Shown: in pieces, positions 33,575-43,309 of the stretch
Layout of the letters: each line of letters begins with the position of its first letter
Numbering within the stretch: the stretch's first letter is position 1
Source of the DNA: Advenella kashmirensis W13003
GTDB taxonomy: Bacteria; Pseudomonadota; Gammaproteobacteria; Burkholderiales; Burkholderiaceae_B
Assembly: GCF_000506985.1 (NCBI RefSeq)
Contig: NZ_KI650979.1
Span: 1,860,710-1,924,709 of the forward strand
Direction of reading: 5' to 3'
Length of the DNA: 64,000 bases
Position numbers and translations under genes: made by a program
Notes under the pieces: model-generated
Databases searched by the model: none
Told to the model about the DNA's origin: nothing
Seen by the model: the letters and a program-made list of their open reading frames with translations, nothing else

Positions 33575-34675
33575 TCACGGTTGAAATGACATACCCATTG
33601 CGAGAGCCTGGTCGGTATCGAAGCGCAGGCAATGTGCGTCGTAGTTCAGTCCCTTGTTTCCTCCGCGTACCGTCCCGGCTTCGCATGAACCCGTATACAG
33701 GTCCCAACCCTTGGGTAATTTGAACGAGTCCGGCATCGCCAGCCACAGGCGGTAGAGTGTGCGCTTGTTACTTTCGTTTGCATCGTCCTGAAAGCTCGTC
33801 CGGGAATGCAATATGGTTTGGTTGCTCAACAGTTGCAGGTCTCCACGCTCCAGGTGCATGCAGTACATAAGATCGGGGCGTCTTATTACAGCGTCCAAGT
33901 ACCCAATTGCTTCACTCTGCAGTGCAGTCAAACTTGGTACGCCTTCCAGTCTCTGGGCATTCCAGACGCGATTGCGGTTCCATGCGCAAAAAGTTCGGCC
34001 TTCTTCAAATCCATAGATCGGTGCATTTATCCACGAGGCTTCACCGGGTGCTTCCTGACCGTTCTTGCTGAATGGATAAGGCAGGAGTAAGGTTCGGGCC
34101 AATTCCGATCGCTCATGGGCAACAACCTCAAGGGCTTTGACGGCGCTGGTGCACATACTCATTCCCCCAACGGGGGCCTGGTTATAGCAACTGAGAAGAA
34201 CAATGTCCGCGCCGTCGACATGGAAGTCCAGTTGTTCGTGGGACGAGTACCCTCGACCATTCGGGCTTCGATAATCGGTACCGATATTTTTCACCTCATT
34301 CATGTATGAAGTGGATCGATCCTGAGGACGAGCGACGCCAAAATGTAGTCCTATGGCCCAGGTTATCAGTGCAAATTCATCCGGCCGCACATTCTCGCGG
34401 GGTATGCCCTTGATAAGGGCCATGCCGCGACCATCGCGCACTTCCCTGAAGCTCGTTGTCAGGGCATTTAGCACCGCATCAGAAAATGGAAAATCCGTCT
34501 TGCGGTATTCCAGCATTGATTTCTCTTCCCGACGGCCGTTGCGTACGGTGCTTAATAGTTCGGTAGCAATGTCGGGCGAGAGTTGATTTATCCAGCTGGT
34601 ATCTTCGGTTACGTCAGCTACCGTCCATGCTGCGCGAGGGTTGGGATTTTTCTTGAGTTCGGATATGACGTCCAC
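33575..34675 (-). CDS. TauD/TfdA-family Fe(II)/2-oxoglutarate dioxygenase
   Basis: This 366-residue dioxygenase has the HxD...H iron triad as His152-Val-Asp154 (LDFHVDGADIV) and His290 (NQTILHSRTSF). The 2-oxoglutarate-binding arginine is near 305-309 (RTLYRLW). It is longer than TauD (~283), with an N-terminal extension. The family hydroxylates sulfonates, phenoxyacids, betaines and other acids. It heads a minus-strand operon with a Bug and a GntR. The long inverted repeat lies 34 bp upstream of its start. The substrate is unknown. Confidence 0.85.
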   Translation of the reverse strand: MDVISELKKNPNPRAAWTVADVTEDTSWINQLSPDIATELLSTVRNGRREEKSMLEYRKTDFPFSDAVLNALTTSFREVRDGRGMALIKGIPRENVRPDEFALITWAIGLHFGVARPQDRSTSYMNEVKNIGTDYRSPNGRGYSSHEQLDFHVDGADIVLLSCYNQAPVGGMSMCTSAVKALEVVAHERSELARTLLLPYPFSKNGQEAPGEASWINAPIYGFEEGRTFCAWNRNRVWNAQRLEGVPSLTALQSEAIGYLDAVIRRPDLMYCMHLERGDLQLLSNQTILHSRTSFQDDANESNKRTLYRLWLAMPDSFKLPKGWDLYTGSCEAGTVRGGNKGLNYDAHCLRFDTDQALAMGMSFQP

Positions 34676-34708
34676 GAGTAGTCTCCTTTTGAATTGATGA
34701 TGAACAGT

Positions 34709-34750
34709 TTGTAAGTATGTTGATATACCAATATACCAACATACTTACAA
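34709..34750. promoter_or_regulatory. Long inverted repeat (operator) upstream of the TauD-Bug-GntR operon
   Basis: Two 19-bp arms (34709-34727 TTGTAAGTATGTTGATATA; 34732-34750) are inverted copies with one mismatch and a 4-nt centre. The centre also contains tandem ATATACCA units. This length and the GTATA/TATAC content fit a UTRA-type GntR operator. In RNA it would be a strong hairpin at the 5' end of the transcript. Confidence 0.6.
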
Positions 34751-34873
34751 AAAAGCGAGTTTTTTTTCTTGTTGATGCTACGTTGTCAATAGTGGCGGCT
34801 GAGCGACTTGCTTCTGTGCTAATAATTATTGAATTATTGTGGGAACGGGGCTGCGGAAACAAAGGCGCCGCTT

Positions 34874-35713
34874 TTATTCTTTTTTGGAGGCTCTCTGCCG
34901 TTTAGTTCGCGGTTCAGCTGTTTCTGCCAATAGAGGATCGTGCACTATATGCCCGGCACTGAGTGTGTCGATGGCGTCACCAGGGATTTCCATCAGGATT
35001 CGACTGTGCTGCGGTAGCATATGTGCCGTGACATGCATCACCGGCCGTCCGCCCTTGTCGTGCATTAAGCGTGTAAGGCGAATCAGCGCAGTGCTGAGTT
35101 CGCAATGGAGCAATCCGGCCTTGTAGGGATCCGCTGACTCGGCGCTGATTTCCTGTACCACGCGGCCAAATTCAACGCCATGTGCCATCACGATCTTGTA
35201 CATTGCGTGCTTTTTGAGTGTTGCGGCGGTGACGCCGACAGCGGCGTCTCGACGTACCCAGGCTTCGGTGAGCATCGCCGGTGTTTTTCCCAGCAGGCGC
35301 ATCCGAACGGCGCGAACCGCCAGATCTTCTCGCGGTATCTGCATCACGGCGCTGACCCAGGGCGGTGGGGCAACGGTTTCCACCGTGATTACCTGTACAT
35401 CGGTTGTTTGGGCGTTCTGCCGAAGTTCGTCCACAAAACTTAAGGATGCAATATTCGCTCCGGTAGATAGGTTGGCCCGAACAAACGTGCCGCTGCCATG
35501 ACGTCTTTGCACCAGTCCCTCTGCTTCAAGGTCGGCCAGGGCCCGGCGCACCGTTGCGCGGGCTACACCAAATAACTTCACAAGCGCTTCTTCTTTGGGA
35601 AGTGCTGTTCCGGGCGCATAGAACCCCTGGATAATGCCATCGCGCAGTACCAGAAAGATTTGTTGGTGCAGCGCGGTGCCTTTGGCGCGAAGAAGATGAG
35701 ATTCGGTTGTCAT
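34874..35713 (-). CDS. GntR-family regulator, HutC/UTRA type
   Basis: This 279-residue regulator has an HTH (LPKEEALVKLFGVARATVRRALADLEAEGLV, ~45-75) and a UTRA domain (~110-260), and ends in a basic tail (RTKRQRASKKE). The ATG at 35713 is chosen where the conserved N-terminus begins (MTTESHLLRAKG). It is divergent from cassette B and shares a ~110-bp promoter region with it, so it most likely regulates the lyase-dehydratase genes. Confidence 0.88.
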   Translation of the reverse strand: MTTESHLLRAKGTALHQQIFLVLRDGIIQGFYAPGTALPKEEALVKLFGVARATVRRALADLEAEGLVQRRHGSGTFVRANLSTGANIASLSFVDELRQNAQTTDVQVITVETVAPPPWVSAVMQIPREDLAVRAVRMRLLGKTPAMLTEAWVRRDAAVGVTAATLKKHAMYKIVMAHGVEFGRVVQEISAESADPYKAGLLHCELSTALIRLTRLMHDKGGRPVMHVTAHMLPQHSRILMEIPGDAIDTLSAGHIVHDPLLAETAEPRTKRQRASKKE

Positions 35714-35772
35714 GGAAAAAGTATAGCAAATGCGAGACCTCTGTGACAGCAACATTTCTGGCTTCAAACAGC

Positions 35773-35802
35773 TTGACGATATTTGACTAGTTGTGCAATA
35801 CT
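35773..35802 (+). promoter_or_regulatory. Promoter of cassette B
   Basis: TTGACG (35773-35778) and AATACT (35797-35802) are separated by 18 bp, giving a transcript start near 35808. AGTTGT (35789-35794) and ACAACT (35807-35812) form an inverted pair around the -10, a plausible regulator site. The short leader places GGAGG (35816-35820) just ahead of the TTG start of the lyase. Confidence 0.45.
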
Positions 35803-35825
35803 CTAGACAACTTATGGAGGCTAAC

Positions 35826-36695
35826 TTGAATCCTGCACATTCGTTGAGACAGTTGCTCGCAAAGCCTGGAACATTAATTGCGCCTGGCGCGTATGACGCC
35901 ATCGGCGTACGGTTGATCGAACAAGCCGGTTTTCTCGCGGCATACATGACCGGCGCAGGTACATCTCTTGCCCGGGGTTACCCGGATCTCGGTTTGCTTA
36001 CCATGGGAGAGATGGTCGAAAATGCCGCAGCCATGGCTCGTTCTTCGCAGATTCCCCTGATCGCTGACGCGGATACAGGATTTGGCAATGAACTGAACGT
36101 GACACGTTGCGTCAGGGAATACGAGACGCGTGGTGTTGCAGCCATTCATCTGGAAGATCAGATAATGCCTAAGCGTTGCGGACATACCGATGGCAAAGAC
36201 GTGGTGTCGCGCGACGAATTTATCAGTAAGATCCGTGCTGCGGTTGCCGCCCGGCAGGACCCTGCTTTCGTTCTCATCGCACGAACCGATGCTCGTGCGG
36301 TCGTGGGGTTTGACGAGGCAATCTGGCGCGCCAACGCCGCGCTGGCGGCAGGGGCCGATATTGCATTCGTAGAAGCACCACAAACAGCCAAAGAGGTTGC
36401 AGATGTGCCTAAGTATGTGCGAGGCCCTTGTCTGCTGAATATCGTACCGGGGGGGCGAACGCCGATAGACAGTTTGCGTGATACGGAAAAGGCCGGCTAC
36501 AAACTTGCAATCCTGCCGGGATTTATGTTGATGGCGAATATTGATGCAGGCGATCAGGCGCTTGCGACACTCAAATCGACGATGATGTCGCCCGCAGCAA
36601 AGGGCAGCGTGACCGACGTGTTTCGTCGGTTCGGACTTGATCAGTGGAATGCACTAGCTACCCGCTTTACAGCGTCTGATGATGACAGCAGGTAG
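35826..36695 (+). CDS. Isocitrate lyase/PEP mutase family C-C lyase (PrpB/dimethylmalate-lyase-like), cassette B
   Basis: This 289-residue paralog of the 27569 lyase has the same DADTGFGN, LEDQ and PKRCGH (Cys118) motifs. The TTG at 35826 is chosen as start: GGAGG lies 5 bp upstream, and the resulting N-terminus aligns with the cassette A protein (MN..., APG). An ATG at 35814 lacks a ribosome site. It heads cassette B and is followed by the same two dehydratase subunits, so the lyase-hydratase step is duplicated in the window. Confidence 0.88.
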   Translation: MNPAHSLRQLLAKPGTLIAPGAYDAIGVRLIEQAGFLAAYMTGAGTSLARGYPDLGLLTMGEMVENAAAMARSSQIPLIADADTGFGNELNVTRCVREYETRGVAAIHLEDQIMPKRCGHTDGKDVVSRDEFISKIRAAVAARQDPAFVLIARTDARAVVGFDEAIWRANAALAAGADIAFVEAPQTAKEVADVPKYVRGPCLLNIVPGGRTPIDSLRDTEKAGYKLAILPGFMLMANIDAGDQALATLKSTMMSPAAKGSVTDVFRRFGLDQWNALATRFTASDDDSR

Positions 36696-36702
36696 CGGAA
36701 TG

Positions 36703-38118
36703 ATGGGAACGAAGTCTCTTTTCGACAAGTTATGGGACGATCATATCGTCCGCAACCTCGGCGACGGCTGGGCTCTGCTTCATATTGATCGTCACCTTCT
36801 TCATGATCTTTCAGGCCCGCCGGCACTTGCAAGCATTGCGAATAGGGGCATGCAGCTTCACCATCCCGATCTGGTCTTCTCAACGCCTGATCATGCGGTG
36901 TCCAGTCGCCCCGGACGTATCTCTACAACGTTTCCGCTGGGTGGTAAGCTGCATGGTGATCTGAGTCGTCTCAGTGCCGAAATGGGTGTCCGGATGTTTG
37001 ATCTTGGCCACCCCGGCCAGGGTATTGTACATGTCATGGGGCCTGAGTTAGGCATCGTGCTTCCGGGTCTGACCGTCATCTGTGGAGATAGTCATACTTG
37101 TACGAATGGCGGTATTGGTGCGCTGGCATTTGGTGTTGGTTCGTCGGAGAGTACCCATGCTTTAGCCACACAAACATTGCGCATGCAAAAGCCCAGGCAA
37201 CTTCGCATCCGCTGTACTGGCAGGCTTGGTCGTGGAGTGACTGCCAAAGACCTTGCGCTGCATATTATTGGAAAATATGGTGCGGCTGCTGGCGTCGGAT
37301 GTGTCGTGGAGTTCTGCGGGCCGGCTGTCGAAGCGATGGGCATAGAGGAAAGACTAACTCTGTGCAACCTTGCCGTCGAACTGGGTGCGCGTACGGGCAT
37401 CATTGCGCCGGATGACAGAACATTTGCCTATCTTCGTGATAAGCCTTATGCGCCGACAGGTGAGTTGTTTGATCAGTCGGTTGACTACTGGCGAACTCTG
37501 TTTAGTGATGATCATGCCGTGTTCGATCGGGAAGAACAGGTGGACGTTTCAGAGCTGCGCCCAACCATTACCTGGGGAACCAGTCCGGAACAGGCGATTA
37601 CAGTGGATGGCTGCGTGCCCAGCCCCTGTGACATAGAAGACGAGGCTGAACGAAATGCGTTGGCTGCCACACTTCAATACATGGGGCTGGAAGCGGGGCA
37701 GCCGATTGTCGGAACTCCCATTGATTGGGTTTTCATTGGCTCATGCGCCAATTCGAGAATCACGGATCTTCGTGCGGCTGCTGAGGTAGTGCGCGGCAAA
37801 AAGGTATCTGCGTCCGTCACTGCTTGGGTGGTGCCCGGGTCTGAAAATACCAAACGTGCTGCCGAAGCAGAGGGGTTAGACAAAATATTTCAGGCCGCTG
37901 GCTTTGTGTGGCGCGAGCCTGGCTGCAGTATTTGTGTTGCAGCGAATGGAGAGCAGGTCCCTGCGCGGAAGCGATCGGTGTCCACGTCGAACCGAAATTT
38001 TGTTGGTCGACAAGGGCCGGGAGCACGTACACATTTAGCAAGCCCAGCGATGGCGGCCGCAGCTGCCATCGCTGGTGTCATTGTTGATGTGTCTGCGATT
38101 TCGGAGGTTATGTCATGA
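36703..38118 (+). CDS. Aconitase-superfamily dehydratase large subunit (LeuC/DmdA-like), cassette B
   Basis: This ~471-residue paralog of the 28474 gene shares long identical runs with it, such as LPGLTVICGDSHTCTNG and GWALLHIDR. Cluster ligands are in GSCANSR and PGCSIC. ATG 36703 aligns with the paralog start (7 residues before DKLW); ATG 36700 and two upstream ATGs are alternatives. The gene begins just after the lyase stop and overlaps the small subunit by 4 bp. Confidence 0.9.
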   Translation: MGTKSLFDKLWDDHIVRNLGDGWALLHIDRHLLHDLSGPPALASIANRGMQLHHPDLVFSTPDHAVSSRPGRISTTFPLGGKLHGDLSRLSAEMGVRMFDLGHPGQGIVHVMGPELGIVLPGLTVICGDSHTCTNGGIGALAFGVGSSESTHALATQTLRMQKPRQLRIRCTGRLGRGVTAKDLALHIIGKYGAAAGVGCVVEFCGPAVEAMGIEERLTLCNLAVELGARTGIIAPDDRTFAYLRDKPYAPTGELFDQSVDYWRTLFSDDHAVFDREEQVDVSELRPTITWGTSPEQAITVDGCVPSPCDIEDEAERNALAATLQYMGLEAGQPIVGTPIDWVFIGSCANSRITDLRAAAEVVRGKKVSASVTAWVVPGSENTKRAAEAEGLDKIFQAAGFVWREPGCSICVAANGEQVPARKRSVSTSNRNFVGRQGPGARTHLASPAMAAAAAIAGVIVDVSAISEVMS

Positions 38119-38756
38119 GCCTGTTGCCATTTACTATCGTTACCGGTGCGGCGCCTTATCTGCGACAAGCCAACATGGATACCGATGTGATCATCCGGAT
38201 CGAGCGACTAACGTCACTCGGACGTGCTGAGTTAGGCCCATATGCGCTGGAGGCGCTTCGCTACTTTCCGGATGGCAGCGAAGATCCGGCGTTCATCCTG
38301 AACCAGAAGCAATTTCGTGGCGCCCCTTTTATTCTTGCAGGGGAGAACTTCGGATGTGGATCATCCCGGGAAGGGGCGGTGTGGGCATTGCAGGGCATCG
38401 GCATCCGCTGCATCATCGCTCCCAGTTTTGGCGATATTTTCTACAGTAACTGCTTCCAGAACGGCGTTCTTCCAATTCGTTTATCGCTGCAACATATAGA
38501 GACGCTGGCAGCAGCGTGCCAGGACGGCGTGCCGTTAACCGTTGATTTAGAGCAATGCATCTTGCATGTCTCTGGTGCTTCCGCTATCCGATTTGAGGTG
38601 GATGTGCTGCGTCGCGAGGGCCTTTTGCACGGGCTCGACGATATTGGCCTCACATTAAAGCACAACGCTGAGATTCTGGCCTGGCAACACAAGGACCGCC
38701 AGCGTCGCCCCTGGGCCTGGAATACGGTAGCGCGTACCGACTACTTCCCGCCATGA
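38115..38756 (+). CDS. Aconitase-superfamily dehydratase small subunit (LeuD/DmdB-like), cassette B
   Basis: This 213-residue partner of the preceding gene has GENFGCGSSREGAVWAL and FGDIFYSNCFQNGVLPIR. As in cassette A the loop is REGA, not REHA. The ATGA overlap and a GGAGG site inside the large-subunit gene indicate translational coupling. It forms the second complete hydro-lyase of the window. Confidence 0.9.
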   Translation: MSLLPFTIVTGAAPYLRQANMDTDVIIRIERLTSLGRAELGPYALEALRYFPDGSEDPAFILNQKQFRGAPFILAGENFGCGSSREGAVWALQGIGIRCIIAPSFGDIFYSNCFQNGVLPIRLSLQHIETLAAACQDGVPLTVDLEQCILHVSGASAIRFEVDVLRREGLLHGLDDIGLTLKHNAEILAWQHKDRQRRPWAWNTVARTDYFPP

Positions 38757-38840
38757 ATATACGATTGAATATATAACACATGTCTGATCGGATAGAGTTT
38801 ATTAAAAGATAGAGCTTATTAAAACGAAAAGGAGACAACC

Positions 38841-38974
38841 TTGTTGCATCATTTTGAGCCACGCCAACTATCCCTGGCACAGCACTCAGGTACGCTTGGA
38901 ACGAGCGTGCGAACTAGCGGTGCACTCCATTACGCAGACGCTGAAGCGATCACCCTGACTGATTATCACAATTG
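38841..38974 (+). CDS. Candidate 44-residue small protein between the dehydratase and acyl-CoA synthetase genes
   Basis: A TTG start at 38841 follows AAAAGGAG with 6-bp spacing. The frame (MLHHFEPRQLSLAQ...TLTDYHN) stops at 38972-38974, about 16 bases before the next gene's ATG and overlapping its leader. I do not recognise it. The good ribosome site and position inside the operon support translation. It might be a leader peptide, a small accessory protein or the remnant of a larger gene. Confidence 0.35.
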
Positions 38975-38989
38975 AAATGGAGGAATCAA

Positions 38990-40636
38990 ATGTTGGGTTT
39001 AATGCAGGATCACCCACTATTGATCTCGTCGCTGATTGAATTTGCGGAACGCCATCATAGTGACGCCGTCATTGTTTCCAGGCGAGTGGAGGGGGACGTC
39101 CATCGATACACCTGGGCGGCCGCGGCGAGACGCGCCCGTCAGGTAGCCAAGGCCCTGGATGCAGAGCGACTGCTTGTTGGTGACCGCGTCGGTACCCTGG
39201 CGTGGAACGGGTATCGTCATCTTGAGCTTTATTACGGTGTCTCGGGATCCGGTCGGGTGCTGCACACGATTAATCCGCGCCTGCACGTCGACCAGATCGC
39301 ATGGATTGTAAACCACGCAGAGGATCAGATTCTGTTTTTCGATGTGAGCTTCCTGCCTCTTGTTCAGGCGATCCACTCGCGCTGTCCTACCGTTAAGAAG
39401 TGGATTGCGCTCTGTGAGAGTGATAGTCTTCCAGCGGACACGGCAATGTCCGGTCTGCAGAGCTATGAGAGCTGGATGGGTGCGCAGTCATCGGACTATG
39501 CATGGCCACGCATTGATGAGAATTCGGCTTCAAGCATGTGCTATACAAGTGGCACCACGGGTAATCCAAAAGCTGCGCTATACAGTCATCGATCGACTTT
39601 GCTGCACGCCTATGCTGTCTCGCTGCCTGATGTAATGAATATTTCCGCGCATGACTCGGTGCTGCCGGTTGTACCCATGTTCCACGTAAATGCTTGGGGA
39701 ATCCCGTATGCTGCAGCATTAACCGGCTGCAAGCTTGTGTTCCCAGGACCGGCACTTGATGGAAAAGCGGTGTACGAGCTCATTGAAGCCGAGCAAGTGA
39801 CTTTTGCGGCAGGTGTGCCAACAATCTGGCAAATGTTGTTGACGCACATGAAGCCCGCCGAGCTGCGGTTCTCGACACTCAAACGCACAGTGATTGGCGG
39901 TTCTGCTTGCCCACCTTCTATGATCCGTGCTTTCGGTCAGGATTATGATGTTGACGTGCTACATGCCTGGGGTATGACAGAGATGAGTCCGCTAGGCACG
40001 CTGTGTAATCTCAAGCACAAGCATCTTCTGCTTCCCCTCGAAACGCAGGACGAGATCCGACAGAAACAGGGGCGCGCTATCTTCGGCGTAGACATGAAGA
40101 TTGTCGACGAAACGGGTAACGAACTTCCCTGGAACGGGAAAGCCTATGGCGAACTGCTGGTTAAGGGGCCCTGGGTTATCAAGAATTATTTCAGCGACGA
40201 AACTGGCGATCCACTGATTTATGACTCGCAGAATCAGGGCTGGTTTCCAACGGGTGATGTGGCGACGATTGATGCAGACGGTTTTCTCAATATCACCGAT
40301 CGCAGCAAGGATCTGATCAAGTCCGGGGGAGAATGGATCAGTTCCATCCATCTCGAAAATATAGCAATGGCACATCCCGCCGTGCAAATGGCAGGCTGCA
40401 TTGGTGTGCCTCATCCGAAATGGGATCAGCGTCCTGTTGTCATCGTGGTGACAAAGCCAGGAGCGACGCTGACAAGAGAGGAATTGCTAGCGTTTTACAT
40501 AGGAAAGACGGCTAAATGGCAGATTCCCGATGACGTACTTTTTGTCGAATCAATGGCGGTAGGCGCGACCGGTAAGATCATCAAAAATCAACTGCGCGAG
40601 CAATTCAGGAACTATCAACAGCGGACACATTCATGA
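38990..40636 (+). CDS. Acyl-CoA synthetase (medium/long-chain AMP-forming type)
   Basis: This 548-residue ligase resembles AlkK-type medium-chain enzymes: [19 protein letters not shown] (~184), GAxMTEM region [12 protein letters not shown], and hinge [21 protein letters not shown]. The catalytic lysine is in [14 protein letters not shown]. The ATG at 38990 has ATGGAGGAATCAA upstream. It distinguishes cassette B from cassette A, suggesting that in B an acid is activated to a CoA ester before or after the lyase step. Confidence 0.9.
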   Translation: MLGLMQDHPLLISSLIEFAERHHSDAVIVSRRVEGDVHRYTWAAAARRARQVAKALDAERLLVGDRVGTLAWNGYRHLELYYGVSGSGRVLHTINPRLHVDQIAWIVNHAEDQILFFDVSFLPLVQAIHSRCPTVKKWIALCESDSLPADTAMSGLQSYESWMGAQSSDYAWPRIDENSASSMCYTSGTTGNPKAALYSHRSTLLHAYAVSLPDVMNISAHDSVLPVVPMFHVNAWGIPYAAALTGCKLVFPGPALDGKAVYELIEAEQVTFAAGVPTIWQMLLTHMKPAELRFSTLKRTVIGGSACPPSMIRAFGQDYDVDVLHAWGMTEMSPLGTLCNLKHKHLLLPLETQDEIRQKQGRAIFGVDMKIVDETGNELPWNGKAYGELLVKGPWVIKNYFSDETGDPLIYDSQNQGWFPTGDVATIDADGFLNITDRSKDLIKSGGEWISSIHLENIAMAHPAVQMAGCIGVPHPKWDQRPVVIVVTKPGATLTREELLAFYIGKTAKWQIPDDVLFVESMAVGATGKIIKNQLREQFRNYQQRTHS

Positions 40637-40703
40637 CCAACCTTGTCACCCTTGAGGTCATGCTGTTTTATCAAATTACTTGTCATCACACTGGACACTC
40701 ATC

Positions 40704-42140
40704 ATGATCTCGTCTATCCAAAAAGCCAATGAACCGACTGACCCCACCGGACCTACCGGTATTCTTTGTAACTGGCTTGCTGCTTTTGAACTGGACCAAA
40801 CTTCTGCCATTGCACGTGAATGCGCCAGAGCTCTGACGCTCGACGGTATTGCATGTGCGATAGTGGGTGCCAGGCTACCCTGGTCGGTGACAGCTGCCAA
40901 CATAGTACAGAAGTTTGAGGGCCTGGGTGATCGAACCATCGTTGGCTGGGGCACCAAAACCAGTGCTCCAGGAGCCGCCCTACTGAATGGAACATTCATT
41001 CAAGGCTTCGAGCTCGATGACTATCATCCACTGGCACCATTGCATAGTACCTCGTTGGTATTGCCCGCCTTGTGGGCTGCCATTGAGGGGCAGCCTATGG
41101 TTTCCGGGCGACAATTTCTGGAAGCCGCGATGGCCGGATATGAAGTTGGCCCTCGTGTCGGCAAGGCGCTGCATGGTATTGAAATGCTATCGCGTGGATG
41201 GCATTCCGGTGCGGTGTTCGGAACCCACTCCGCAGCCGCAGCAGTGGGTAAGCTTCTGAAGCTGGATGCTGCGCGCTTCGAAGATGCGCTTGGCCTGGCT
41301 GGCACGCAGTCCGCTGGCCTGATGGCGGCACAGTATGAAGCGATGTGCAAGCGCATGCATCATGGATTTGCTGCACGTAATGGCCTGTACGCCGCCATGC
41401 TGGCAGAGGGTGGATATACGGGAATTAAACGCGTTTTTGAGCGTGAATATGGGGGATTCCTTTCCACGTTTGGCGAAGGCCACGAGCCGGATGCCTCTCA
41501 GATTTGCAAGGACCTGGGACAGCATTGGGAAGTGGAGCATATTGTCATCAAGCCCTACGCGGCAATGGGGGGTATCCACTCGCCGCTTGATGCATTGTTT
41601 GATGTGAATCGGCAACGTGCGTTGAAGGCGGAAGAAGTGACACGTATTGAGGTGGATGTATCTCATCCCGTCTACCATCACGGCTGGTGGACGCCGACAC
41701 GACCTTTGACACCTGTGGGTGCGCAGATGAATATTGGTTACTGCCTGGCTGTCGCAGTGCTTGACGGCACGGCCATGATGCGCCAGTTTGCGCCTGCACG
41801 TATAGATTCTGACGATGTATGGGCGCTTATTCCAAAGATAGAGGTACGGCACGAACCAGCCTTCGACGTGGGTGGTGCCGCTCAGCGTTTTCAATGCCGT
41901 GTAGCGGTCACTTTCACTGATGGTGAGCGAATTGAAGTCTTACGCCAGACTTCGCGCGCAATGGCCGCGAGGCAAAGTACCGACGAAGTGGCGGAGAAGT
42001 ACCGATCTCTGACAGACGGGTTAATTGACAGGTCGCGCCAGCAGCAGATTGAGCAGATGGTGCGATGCATAGAAGAAGTGGATGACATCCGGGATCTTCT
42101 TGCTCTGTTGTCGCCTGTCGTCAAGCCCGTGTTTGATTAA
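40704..42140 (+). CDS. MmgE/PrpD-family dehydratase-like protein (cassette B)
   Basis: This ~478-residue MmgE/PrpD protein has the family regions FIQGFELDDYHPLAPLHS (split: GFELDDYH, ~90) and IKPYAAMGGIHSPLDAL (~280) in place of the usual KPYPxCxxxH. The Cys is replaced (AAMGG). This makes it a divergent member compared with the 23009 protein. The ATG at 40704 is used; TTG 40680 is possible. It is followed by a Bug gene, as in cassette A. Confidence 0.83.
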   Translation: MISSIQKANEPTDPTGPTGILCNWLAAFELDQTSAIARECARALTLDGIACAIVGARLPWSVTAANIVQKFEGLGDRTIVGWGTKTSAPGAALLNGTFIQGFELDDYHPLAPLHSTSLVLPALWAAIEGQPMVSGRQFLEAAMAGYEVGPRVGKALHGIEMLSRGWHSGAVFGTHSAAAAVGKLLKLDAARFEDALGLAGTQSAGLMAAQYEAMCKRMHHGFAARNGLYAAMLAEGGYTGIKRVFEREYGGFLSTFGEGHEPDASQICKDLGQHWEVEHIVIKPYAAMGGIHSPLDALFDVNRQRALKAEEVTRIEVDVSHPVYHHGWWTPTRPLTPVGAQMNIGYCLAVAVLDGTAMMRQFAPARIDSDDVWALIPKIEVRHEPAFDVGGAAQRFQCRVAVTFTDGERIEVLRQTSRAMAARQSTDEVAEKYRSLTDGLIDRSRQQQIEQMVRCIEEVDDIRDLLALLSPVVKPVFD

Positions 42141-42186
42141 TTATAGCCTGGTCGCACTATGGCGGCTTGCAATCCTGGAGATTCTT

Positions 42187-43173
42187 ATGAAGCCATTCTT
42201 CTTGAAGCACTCTTTGCTGGGCGTCATCTTATGCGCCTGGCTGGGGCTGATGAATGTACCCGCTAACGCGGCGAACACCTGGCCTGAAAGACCGATCCGG
42301 TTAGTCTTGCCCTTCTCCGCAGGTGGTCCCGCAGACACGGTAACCCGACTGATTGCGCAGGGTCTTTCCCGGCAACTGAACCAGCCAGTCGTTGTGGAAA
42401 ATAAGCCAGGCGCCGGCGGTATTATTGGGTCTGCATTGGTAGCGAAAAGTAAGCCGGATGGTTACACGCTTTTGGTGGCAGGAAACGGTTCGATTACCAA
42501 TGTTTTGTTACGCAGTAAAATGCCCTACGAAGATGCAGATCTGGTACCGGTGGCCAGTACACACACCTCACCATCTGTTATTGTGGCGTCCGTGACGAGC
42601 GATTTCACTAACCTTACGGAACTGCGAGACAGTGCGAAGCGTAAGGGCGGCCTGAACTTCGGTACTGCAGGCGCGGGAAGTACAGGGCACTTCGTGGCCG
42701 AGATGATTCAGGAAGTGCTTGGGGTTCCCATCACGCTCGTACACTACAAGAGCGGTTCTGAAACGATCAATGCGCTGATGAGTGGCCAGATCGATTTGGC
42801 CTCGGAGGCCCCGGTGGGGGTCAGTGGCTATGTGGCCGGAGGAAAACTGCGCGCACTTGCTGTAACAGCAGGCGAGCGGTCGTCCTTTCTGCCCGATGTA
42901 CCCACTACGGCGGAACAAGGTTTTTCGGCAATAAGCATGCAGCATTGGGGCGGGATTTACGCACCCAAAGGAACGCCGACGAATATCCTGAATCATGTGG
43001 TAAGCGCCTTGCTTGCTGCGTCGGAGGAGGACAATGCCGCACTCAGAACAAAATTGGAAGCGATGGGCAACGAGCCGATGATGGGATCGCGGCAGGATTT
43101 CGAGCGGTTTATTGCGTCGGAAAAGGAGAGGCTTGGTAAGCTTATTCGGAAATCCAATATGAAACTTGACTAG
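42187..43173 (+). CDS. Bug-type tripartite tricarboxylate receptor (TctC family)
   Basis: This 328-residue receptor has a signal peptide (MKPFFLKHSLLGVILCAWLG..., cleavage near ANA). Motifs are PFSAGGPADTVTR, ENKPGAGGIIG and PDGYTLLVA. The ATG at 42187 is chosen (CTGGAGATTCTT upstream); longer frames run into the PrpD-like gene. It ends cassette B, 147 bp before the IS3-family element. Confidence 0.92.
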   Translation: MKPFFLKHSLLGVILCAWLGLMNVPANAANTWPERPIRLVLPFSAGGPADTVTRLIAQGLSRQLNQPVVVENKPGAGGIIGSALVAKSKPDGYTLLVAGNGSITNVLLRSKMPYEDADLVPVASTHTSPSVIVASVTSDFTNLTELRDSAKRKGGLNFGTAGAGSTGHFVAEMIQEVLGVPITLVHYKSGSETINALMSGQIDLASEAPVGVSGYVAGGKLRALAVTAGERSSFLPDVPTTAEQGFSAISMQHWGGIYAPKGTPTNILNHVVSALLAASEEDNAALRTKLEAMGNEPMMGSRQDFERFIASEKERLGKLIRKSNMKLD

Positions 43174-43309
43174 GCGATATTGCGCGTTTTTCATGTGCGT
43201 TCCCCAGGATCTGAACAAAGCATCTTGACATGTCTTCAGAAGGCAGCCCATGCTCAATCGCAAATGAATTACGTGTTTCATCAAGGTAAGTTCAGCCATA
43301 GCGCGATCC

